Part shown: positions 46,801 through 58,800 of the stretch, piece after piece | Layout: each line of letters opens with the position of its first letter | Position numbering within the stretch: the first letter of the stretch is position 1 | Assembly: GCA_028829895.1 (NCBI GenBank) | Contig: CM054179.1 | Span: 68,772,391-68,836,390 of the forward strand | DNA length: 64,000 nucleotides | From: Sinotaia quadrata | Taxonomy: Eukaryota; Mollusca; Gastropoda; Architaenioglossa; Viviparidae | Direction: 5' to 3' | The notes under the pieces: generated by a model | Seen by the model: only the letters and a program-made list of their open reading frames with translations | Told to the model about the DNA's origin: nothing | The model's database searches: none | Made by a program: the position numbers and the translations under genes

Positions 46801-49800
46801 AAACAGTGAAAGTAAAAAGTAGTTTTTGAAGTTATTGAATAAATAAATCAGTGTGTTTTCATTATTTTTAAAAATTTCTTCCCTTATTCAGTTATTGTTA
46901 TCCATTTCTCAAATTTAAACTTTTATTGTAAATTCATACTGCATATATTATAAAGTAGTTTTAGCACCCTAAATTTTGATTATTTTTTTTTAAACAGAAA
47001 GTTAATATTAATCGCCACTGTTAAATGGATTGATGCATTTCAATACAAAATTATGTTGCTATTAGTATTATATGGATACCTATATTTTGTTGGTGTAGAA
47101 ATTTTAATTTTGTTAATAATATAGAAACATGTGGGTGGTAGGGGGGTTTGATAAGGATTTTTTTTGTTTTTTTTTTTAATTGAAACTAATGGAAAGGTGA
47201 AATTGGTAGGGAGTAAAAATTTATGCTTCAGCTTTTATCAGTAATAAATAAAAATCTTTAACACCTAATACTAATTGCCAACCACACATAATTTCTTCAC
47301 AATTATTTTTACTTTATGGATAAATGAAAAGTGATAAAATGTAATATTTATTTACAATTACATTAATTTAGTAATTGTGTATAGTGAGCATATTAATATT
47401 TTAACAGACCTGTATGCCATTGATTATTTGCTAGTCTTGAGTTGAGTATTTCAAATTGTATGTACTATGTAATTGATTTTTTTTTTTTTTGGAGGGGGGG
47501 GGGGAGTAGGGGTCAGCACTAATATTTTTTTTTTAATTCTGTTTTGTTTCTTAACAGATTTATTTTAATTAAAATAAAAAATAGTGAAATTTTATTTTCT
47601 CTACATTTTTTAAGTTTTACTTTCACTTTACCTAGCTTACATATGCAAGTTCACTGTGAAAGAAAATGTACGTCGGCCACGAAAGTTTGACATTCCTTTT
47701 GAGGTCCAGCTAATAGATAAGAGCAAAGGTCAGGGAGAGATTCGGGTGAAGGAGGGAGTCCACCTTGACTATGAAAAACGAAACCATTACCATTTCTACA
47801 TTGTTGCAGAGGATTGTGGGTCACCACCACTGCAGTCTCCAAGGTAATTTCCTGACATAAAAAATAAATTGGTCATTTGACTTAGCTCATTGCGTATCAT
47901 ATCATATATAGTGTAGTGACCAATCATATATAGTGATGTTGCACTCTTTCGTTTCAAATATATTTTACAGATGTCATACTAAAAAATAAATGTATGTACA
48001 CTACAAACAATTTTCTAAAACTAGGTAATGGCACAGTAGTATGCCAGCAGCAATCAGTGTATAAAAGTGCACATTTTCATTACTTTTCATTCACTGATTT
48101 CTGATTGGTGTGCTTTTGACCATTTTTTTGTTGAATTATTTGTTGAATTTTGCTTTAAAATTCATTTTTAAAATATGTACAGAATAAACCAAGCCAAACT
48201 TCATAGCAATAGATGCAGCATTTAATTATCTTTATTTTGATACCAAATATATGTGAGTAGTATGTGTGTGACACAGAAACCAAGGTAAGAAACAAGGTAT
48301 ATCCAAACATGCATTCTATTAAGTCTTGTAAATTGGCTGGACAAAACTTATACAATCATAAGAAATAGACACATTAAACTTGATTTTGAATGTTTGTTTG
48401 ATTTAAAAATGCTCTGGTTGTTGAAAAATCAGTGAATGAAAATGTGCACTTTTACACATTGATTGTCACTGGCATAGTACTGTGTCACTGCCTACTGATA
48501 ACGATGACAGTGATCAGGAGCAAGATTTTGATTTTCCAAAGTTCAGTTTTACAAGAACAGGCTAGATGATTGTTGTTTACTTTGATGAGGACTTTTATAT
48601 TGGCGAAGTCACTGAAGTTTCATTCTTCTGTTAACGGCATAGTCAATTTTATGGAAAAAGCAGTTGATGAGCTAACAGTTTTCAGGTGGCCATCTCACCC
48701 AGACAAATGCACGGTTAGCTCTGAATGTGCTGTATCTTTCTTTCTGTAGAGGACATGCTGTCTTCAAAGTACACTGCCCTCAAGGGACTTACACATTTGG
48801 TGCACACCCTCGGTTAGACTTCCTTACCCTCACACCCCATTTTTGTAACCTCACTGTCTCATAATATCAACTTTTTATAAGTGTATCAAGACAGTATCTA
48901 ATTTTGTTTGGTATAGAGAAAATAGAGAGATCAAAACTCAATTAATAATTTATAAATATAGAATAAATACATCTGCACTAACCTCATTATTAAAAATATT
49001 TTCTTTAGTTGTGAATGATTAATAATAATGCATACATGAACAAAAATACATCTTGAAAGCACCTGCCAATTGTAACCAACAAGACTGAGAGCAGCTCTCA
49101 TAATTGTAAGGAAATTGTGTATATCTGATTTTCAATCAGCTAAAGGCAGAGGAACATTGAAGTTCAGTGGTTTTATGGTATGTTTCACTATCTTCTCATT
49201 GATGAAGTTCTCCATCAGAGGTCCAGAAATTTCATTAAAGTTTTTAATATATAATTAACATCTGAGAGTATTCGTTTAAAACATGCAAAAATTTAAAGTA
49301 AACTACTGGAACATTTGCTTTTTTACAGTCATATTCTGCTTCATTTGATCTTCTGATAATTGTTTATAATTTGTATGATTCCAATTTCATTAGCATATAA
49401 TGATAAATTAATATGTAGTTGTGTAACTAAAGTAAAAGGTAAGAAAATATATTGTTCAGATTTATTGTTAAATAATTTTGTAACTATTTTAACATTTATT
49501 GGAGAAAATATTTTTAATGTAATCATTTATGTACCATCATTGGAGAAATGGTGTGTTTATCCAGATTACTGCTTTAAAAAATAATGTTTTCATTTACATA
49601 ACTGAATTTTGCTTAACTAGAAATATAACACAAAGAAGAGAGGGGAGGAGAATAAATTCTTTTGTGTAAAACAATTTACTTAATGAGGTTAGTGCAGATG
49701 TATTTATTCTAGATTTATAGATTATATATAAACTAACATACATACAGTCTATTCTTTTAGATACTTTCTTTATTGCAGAAAAGATTTTAAAAGATATAAA

Positions 49801-52800
49801 TAATTCTGTATACTATAATTAGTATAAATAATTATTATTTTTTATATATATATATTGAATTGAGGAATTTTTTTCCCATTGAACAAGACAGTTATGTTTC
49901 TGTAAAGATACTGAGTGATTGTATAAAGACAACAAGTAATTGTTAGTATTGTCATGCTGATATAAAATTTAACGAAAAAACTCCAAGGTAGTAAAATTAT
50001 AGCTGAATGAAGTAAAGGTTTACACTCCTGATTGTGTATGGTAATTATAAAACTAAGTCATTATAGCTTCTAAATATCAACTCTCTTACTTTTGCATTAT
50101 ACTTCACATCCAACTTGTTATTCTCTTTGCATTTTTTATGTACATTTCAACACTACTGTTATAGTTGATTATGATTTTTTTTAAAAATATTTTTCAGAGC
50201 TGTTGTTCTAATTAAGGTAAAAGATGTTGATGAATTTGCTCCACGATTTGAAAACAACTCATACACGGTGGAAATTGAAGAAGGTAAGATGTATGATGAG
50301 ATCCTGAAACTCCGAACCATTGATGAAGATACTTCAGAGGACTTTCGCTCCATATGTGGCTTTGAAATCCTGACTCCAGATGTCCCTTTCTACATTTCTA
50401 CTGATGGTACAGTGCGTAATACTGAAGCTCTGGATTACTCTTTACACCGAAACTACATCCTCAAGGTAGTTGCCACTGATTGTGGACAACGAAAGTCAGC
50501 TCCAGTGTTTGTCAACATCCTGATCCGAGAACAATGCCACAGTGGCTGGCAGGATGTTCCAGATCAGGTCTCATATATTGCTGGAAGTGGACGACAGAAG
50601 ATTGCAGAAAATGCTCACCTTCAGCTTTGTGACAAAGACTGTACTCCAGAACAGGTGACAGTGACAGTTTCACTAACTACAAAGCACATTGGAAAAGGTT
50701 GTGACAGAGACACATATTCTATCACTTCACAGCGCAAACTGTGTGGTAAGACATATTTTCAGAGCATTGCTTATTAGTTAGAATGTAACCTGAGGCAGAT
50801 TAAATATTATAAATTATTTTTATGTGTCATAATTGCTTTTTGTTCATGAATTTCAGATAAAACTGTGACTTTTATCAATATCCTTTATTACAGTATTTTA
50901 TTTTTAAAAATTTTTACTTTTTCAGGTGCCAGTGGTGACAGCGTTGACTTGTTGCCTTCTCCATCACAAGCAGAGTGGACCAAGAACCTGCCAACTGATG
51001 ATGGTCACATTATGGACCAGATTTTTTCTTTTGATGGCCACAGTAATGCTGTGGAAGTACCTTCTGGTCACTTTGACCATCAGTTAGGTGACCATTTCAC
51101 CATCTCCATGTGGATGAAGCATGATTTCCCAGAAGGGGGTCCAGTACAAGTGCAGCACTCTGCTCCCAAGGAGCATGTAGTGTGCATGTCAGATGGGGAT
51201 GGTACGTACATTGAAGCTTAATCTCCACATATACATTTGCTTACCTCACATATTTTAAAGTTTTATTTTGTGCACAGATTTCCTGTCCACACTTGATTGC
51301 ACAAATGGTTGAGCAAGTTAAAATTTCTGTGTACAGAGCACATAGTTATTTTTGAATTGGGAACTTGGCTTCAATTTTGTATGCATCTTTGTAAATAGCT
51401 ACAGTAGTAAATGCTTACACAAAAATAAATCATACAGCTTAATGGTGGACATTCTAAACCTAGAATATCAAAACTCTAAAGTATACATGTAGTTAAAAAT
51501 ACATTTAAAGATGTTGTTTTATTTAAGTTATCATTTTGTTGAATAAGGAATGTTTGTAAAAAGTATAATAATAGCTTTCCACATTTGAGGGTGAAAAAGG
51601 TCTGCATTATAGAAACATTTCTTCTGCTGTAAGAATTTGCAAGTTGTTTGAACCCTGTTATTACTTTCTCCAAGGACCTCTCATAGGTGATTTTTTTTAA
51701 AATTTAATTTTAATCAATTTGGGGGGATGGGGGGGCTTGCAGTTGTTTTTCCTTTAATGTTTAATCTTTGTTTGAAAATCTTTATTTTCTTTATATTTAA
51801 TCATACATATTCTTGACAGTTCAATAAGTCTTGTTGTATGAAGTTAGTGTGCCATTAGTAAAATTTACTTAAATACCTAATTCATTTTTAATTTCAAGCA
51901 GCTATCAATATCCTTGTTTTAACCCGTTCGCCGGCCCGCTACCGAGTTAGGTTAGCGCGTGCGCACATCGATAGCCACTTAAAAAAAATAACAATCAAGT
52001 CAAGCAGACGATATGTTTGGGTTCAGCAGCCAATCTGCTCTAATTTTATCATTGGCTAACTATTTTTAGAAAGGTATTTTCCATTACAAAGTTCGGAAAT
52101 CCCCAGACACCTCACGTTTATCGAAGCTGAGCCGCCATTTTGAACCGAAGTTTGTACTACACATGGCTCGTTTCAAGGACTATTTTCAGTTGTTTGCTTG
52201 ATCCTACCTAACGAACTTAATTGTGTAAATAAATTTAACATATTGTAGATGAAATTCGACAGGCCTACTGAATTTTTGGATGTGACCATTTGATAATAAA
52301 AAATAAAAACCGTTCGGTCTCCACCCGAAACCTCGTGGACGTCGTTATGACGTCGTTATGATACTATTTTTATCGATAGCCACTTAAAAAAAAATACCAA
52401 TCAAGGTCAAGGAGAAAGATATGTTTGTGTTCAGCAGCCAATCTGCTCTAATTTTATCATTGGCTAACTAATTTTAGAAAGGTATTTTCCATTACAAAGT
52501 TCAGAAATCCCGAGTCACCCCTCGCTTGTAAAGAAGCTGAGCCGCCATTTTGAACCAGTTTGGAATTATACATTGCACGTTTCAAACACGATTTTTAGTT
52601 GATTGCCTGATCCTACCTAAAGAACTTTATTGTGTAAATTAATTTAACATATTGTAGATGAAATTCGACAGGCCTACTGAATTTTTGGATGTGACCATTT
52701 GATAATTAAAAAAAAAAAAAACCGATCAGTCTCAAACCGAACCCTCGTGGTTTTCATATGACTCTTTCGTTTTGTTCAAAATCAACCAATTTCCCCAGAA

Positions 52801-55800
52801 TAATATTTATTTACACAAGATAAATTATTATTTATACCATATATTCAAAAGGCAATCAACAAAAATCGTTTTCTTTCGGATTTTATTCAAGGAAACATCT
52901 AACAAATTGACGAAGGTCAACACAAGAAAAAGGTAAGAAAACTTTTTATTTATTTATTTATTTTTGAATTTAAAATAATAATAAGCAAACGTTAAAAAAT
53001 TAAATAAATATTTTTAAAATGTCCCCCTTAATATTTATTTTGAAAATCATTTTAGAATTGTACGAATTATGCTTGCTTTTAATTATTTAGTAGACTAGTA
53101 AAAAAAAAAAAACGGTGAAAATGTTCCCAAGTTCAACAAAAAGATAAGAAATCTTTGTATTATTTCTTTGTTTTTGAATTCGAAAAAAATTTTAAAAATA
53201 CTTTTAAGATTCCTCAGTATGTCTATAATAGGTAGTAATTTAAATTTTTAAAATCCATTGATAATTACAGTCGCTTTAAATTTTTTAGCACACTGACCCA
53301 TTCAGTTATCGTTAAGCGTCAAAACATGGCCGCCGGCGAACGGGTTAAACATTTTAAATTTCTTGTTTATAGTACTCTTTTTCAGTGGCTTATATTTTAT
53401 GAAAGGTAAATGATAGAGATGTGATTATTATATTTATTAAATTCAACTTTTGAATTCAACATGTTATGCCACTGCAGAAGATTGGCATTGTTTAGAGCAT
53501 TGAATAAACTAATATTTTATTTTTAGGCATGAATCGTCACCACTATGCTCTGTGGTTGCATGGAGAAAAAATTATTTTTTTGCTGCGCCAAGAAGCTACA
53601 TCTCCTGCTGACATGGAGGTATTCAAGCCTGCAGAATTCCGTTGGCACATTCCACAGATCAATGATAATGAGTGGCATCACTATGCTATCAGTGTTGATT
53701 TCCCTGACGTAAGTTTTAATCATTTGATTAATTTATCTAAATTTGTTGTTCCTTTTGTCAAAAGATAACTTGTAGTTATGTTTATTAATGATATTAATAT
53801 TAAATATTTGCATCAAGAGAAAATGTTTTAGAATCATACAGCTTCAGCTCTTAACATGTCATTATAATTAATTTTTTAGGGATAGCATATACTGTGTTCT
53901 AATGATAGATGCAGCTTAATATTTCATATAGCTCATTCCCCAGACAAATAGGTGGGTCAATTTGAAATGTGTTTTCTTAAAAATAAAGCATTGAAATATA
54001 TGTTTATATTGTATATATTCAGAATTAAGGGCACATACGGCACGAGAAATCAATTTTTTTCTTATTTAATTTTTTTCTTTCCAGTTTTGAGATTTTACAC
54101 ATTTGCATACGTTGATATCTTCTTTTGCAGAAAATATGTGTTTTCTTATTAAAAATTGTGGTTTTTTGTGCAAATAAAGTTGTTTTTGCGACCTACCTGT
54201 GTTCAAAAAAAGTGTTTTCTTTGCATAGAATCGCAGATAGTAGTCCACTTTGCTTCACAATACCCGCCATTTTTTAAAACTAAACCACAGAGTGTTAATA
54301 GAATTAAAGGGAATTACCTCCCTTATACTAAAAAACGTAGGCTCATCGTATTTTATCACGATATAAGCACGTGGTTTGACGAAACCTTGACCCACTACAA
54401 GGGCTTGTGTGGTGTGTCACATAGTACAAAAGTGAAAATCGTTCTTTGATTGGTTAAAAATGCGGTTGCTGCGGGTTACATATCAAATCCGGGCATTTTC
54501 AAAATGGCCGCCAATGAATTTTTCTTTACCTCGTGCTCAGTTCTAATCATACAAAATTAGTTTCTCTAAGCAATTAACAATGTCGCTCAGGAAACAAAAA
54601 TCGTCTAAAGGTCTAAAAGCAGTTGAAGTTCGATGGGGAAAGCGAAAAGCAACGCAAAACAATCGTAGTAAGCCTAGCAATCACACTTTGACTGCTGCAG
54701 ACGACAAAATATGGCAGGGTTGGAAATACTACCGAGTTTGTGCTGCTGGTTATTAGAAAATGCCTTTTTTCCTCATTCAATGAAATGTGTATACAGTAGG
54801 AGAATCTCAAATATATTTTGAGAAAATCAGTTCTTTTATGATGTGGCACATGTTTGGATTTTTTTTTTAATGGCTCATATTCGCGCTCTTTTTATCATTT
54901 GATGAAATCAATGGAAAAGGCTGTTTGAATTATTAGCTGTTCTTTGAACAGCCAGTGCTCATTGCTACTATAAATATTGATAATCATCAGTTCTGTAATT
55001 GTTCAATAATTGATAGAGCTAGATTCGGTTTATTTAGTCTTCACCTTTACATCCTTTTTTTAATGGCTTGTTCTCATGTTACAGGTGCGACTCTATCTTG
55101 ACGGCAATTTACTGCTAACTGATGCTGGCAACTTTGAAGTTATTGATGACTGGCCTTTGCACAAGACTCAGAAAGTACATTCCACTAAATTGGTTATAGG
55201 AGCTTGCTGGCAGGGTGGAGAACGAACATTCAAGGATTACTTCCGTGGATATTTGGCTGGCCTTTCTCTGTTAAAGGGAAAGACTGAAAGTGAGCGGGTC
55301 ATCAAATGCCTTCACAACTGCAAGGAAAATCTTGACTTTCATGCTTTGGCTGATATGTCTGCTGGAACTGTAAGTGGACCCATGGCTCAATGTAACTTTT
55401 TTTTCCTTCTCAACTCTGTAGAGTTCTTTGATGACATTTATCATCATAACATTTTGATGTGGGTTTTCTTTTAGTTTTCTTTTCTCTTATTTTCAGGCTG
55501 TATGAAATACTTTTGTAATAGATTTTTGTAATGCAATAAATATTGGGGTCTTCCCATAGCCTTAGAATGAGAGAAGTTTGTAATATATTATGTCACTTAT
55601 TGAGGGTTTAACATCTCTATGTCATTGAGTATAAAGTTTGTTTAGATATTCTGTCATACACCCAGATAAATATGCTACGTAAGACATAGGGCGGGTCTAC
55701 ACACAAGCCAGAGCCAATTGCATGCACACCTCTAAGGTGATAAAAGACATAAAGAGTTTATAATTTGACCCTCTGCACATAGAATTATAATAGGTTGCCC

Positions 55801-58800
55801 ATTTGAACAATATACAAGTTTATGGTGAGATATACCATCACTCATTAAGTCCATCATAGTAATTTTTTCTTTCAGCATTGAAACAGAGCAACAGATGATG
55901 AACATGTTTAGCCAGTTTGCATTTAGAGATCAACTATACACAAGTTATTTGTGTGTAGTCGAATCACCCTCAGCATGGTGAAATGCTGGCACTGTACTAA
56001 GACTAAAGGAACAGCAGATTCTCTTTAATCTTTATTTGGATGGTGTGTTTTTTATGTTTTGTTTTTTGCAAAATGCGTATTAATGAAATTAGCATGTCAT
56101 ATGTATTTAAAATGCAACTCAACAGTTATTATATATTGTCACATTATCTTTAGATTCATTTTGTTTTCATTACTCTGTTGTTATAGGGTCCAAAACAACT
56201 ATGAAGCTCTTGAAAAATGAGAACTATCTTATATTTTGTCCTATGCAAGAACTTGACTTTGTACACCTTGAATTTATTGAAAGTTCTTGATTTTTGAAGA
56301 AATATCCCACTCACTTTTTCTGTACCAGTTTGAATAAATGTGTATTTTAAATAGAAAGCTATGAAAATGTTTGAAATCATATTACAGCCATCGTTGAGTT
56401 TTACTTTTTGATTTCACTTGGATTGTTTCTGATATTTCGTTTCAGCCAAGAATTTTGACTTGAAGCACTCAGATCTTTGTATATAGCTAGTTTAAAAATC
56501 ATATTCCAACTTCAAAATGGTTGGGGCTTCTCACAAATAGTAGACATTTTAAATTTTGTTGTGTGGTTGATTTAGAAAGAGTTTTCTTTCCTTAACAAAT
56601 GAAAAATTGGGTGTTGGTAAACTCATTTGAAAAATTTTATATCCCATGGTGACTTAAGAAAATTTATAAAAGCAAATAATTAGAGAGGCTGCCATATGGT
56701 AAGGAATCAACCAAAATTCAAAATTGTGTCTATGATAAATGCATTTGGCAAGTTACAGGCATGCAAAATTCACCAGAAATATATTTCACATTGAAACATT
56801 TAATATTATTTTCTTTATATAACTGTTAAAAGTATTTTTTTCTAAATAAAATATTATATATTCATATTTATTATCCACAGAAGTAATAGTTATTTCAGAA
56901 TTGGTTATGTTGCTCATTCTATCCAAAAAATACACTTGGTATTAAATTGTTTTATATTGTTTAGTTTGCAACAAAAATGTGTCATGGCTTTATTGCAACA
57001 TATTAAATTTGTTTGTGGCCCTGTCATACAATAATAATACTTGGCTTTAAAAGAAAAGGCCTTGAGTTTTTTCAAGTTTGACTATGAACTCTGTTTTACT
57101 TTTCTTATGTACTTAAGTAGCCTGTATAAATAAATACCTTTATATTGTATATGTGATTATTGTAAAGCATTTAGAACTTTCTACACATAAAGATAAATGC
57201 TTATCAAGTCCTCTTTGTTATTGTTAATTTTTCTTCATGTCCATTTTCATTCAATTCTATGTATACTTTATTTAAATTGTAAACTTTTATTTGCTTTTGG
57301 TATAGCAATGATAAAGTACTTGGTGTACAAGGTTAGCCTTATTGAAAGTCGTTCAACAGATTATAAAATCACAGTTTCCCAAATTTATTAAGAATAAATT
57401 GAGATACTGGATGTTTTGTAAACATTTGCTTATCATTATTTTTTCTTGTCAGGTTGTCAGCTTCAACAGCGACATGACTGAGTTCACTGTCTTTAGCAAG
57501 GATTTGGCTGAAGTTGAAAAAATTGTGCGTGAAGTTACTTACGTCAATGCTAGAGCTTACCCTACCCCGGGTCGACGCAACCTTCGCATTGATTCTAGTG
57601 TTACGTATGTGCTGTGAAACATTTGGTTTTCTTTTTAATTCACCTATTCAGCATATTGAATGGTGCAAAGTTTTATATTTTTAATTTACTTGGGTTTTTT
57701 AATGTAAAGTTAAGAAATGCTCACTCATTCTTTTTCCAAAAGTCATGTAAGTTGGCTTTAAATAAGGACTGTTTTTATGAAAAAGTCTTTTAATAATTTT
57801 CATTGTACTTAATTTGTTGGGATTTTGTGTTGTTGATTTAATAATTTAAAATAAACATTACTAATAGAACTATGATTAGGCATTACAATTGAAAATGTGT
57901 ATTAAATTTGTCATCACAAGTTTTAATTTTTATTATCTCCCAAACTGTTTTACAAAAAAAAAGTATTTGAATTGTATACATTATGATTACAGTGTGTATT
58001 ATGGTTTGCTGATCTCTGTAAAAGCTCCAGGAGAATAATATATATATATATTACTTCATCTAAAATATCACCAGTTATTAACAGTTGTATGATTTATTTG
58101 TGTAGTGACTTCTTAATCTATGTTGAGAAGCATCTTAACCCTCACTAATATCCTTTTGGCCTATCCAGGTGCAATGGTAAACCAAACATCCTTCCTGCAG
58201 TAGAAAGCTATGTAATGGTACAAGATCCTCCCCAAGCTGTCATTGTTATCAGCGGTGCTGCAAATCTCACTCGACTAGTCTATGAATTTGAACTTGGACT
58301 ACGAATCTTCCATGATGTTCATATCTTCTCCACAAGTCAACCCTCTGACAGTAGTTCAGAGGAAGAATCATATGATGACGATGTGGATGCAAATAATGGC
58401 ACTGGAAATGGCATAAAAGCAACTAAGCTTGATCAAAAGGTGGCACAGTCAAAGGCAGAACGTGAGTATTTCTAACACTTTCATATTTTAATCTTTTTTT
58501 CAAAGTCTAGAAATTTAACAGTATTTGAGCCACTAATCATTTTATTAAAAAGAAATGAAAGCTTGTTACCTCCCTTGTGGTTCTGTGATCTGAAAGCAGG
58601 AAATAAATATAAACAATAGCAAACAAGGTTATCATTGTCCTCACACAGGACCCCATGGTGGCCACATTCAGCTATCCTGTCTAGATGGCTTGTGTATAAT
58701 AATCTCTCAGAAGACACTGGTCTTTAACACACCTTAATTGAGTGGGCATCCACACAAAGCTGCTTGCAAAGCAATATTTTAGTTTTATTCTTTCACAAAT

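Noticed and set aside
53952..54449. Phe/Lys-rich frames in intron 6 (53,952-54,152 plus, 54,066-54,248 minus, 54,156-54,449 plus)
   Set aside because: AT-rich composition explains them. No domain is recognised, and they do not join the calsyntenin frame.
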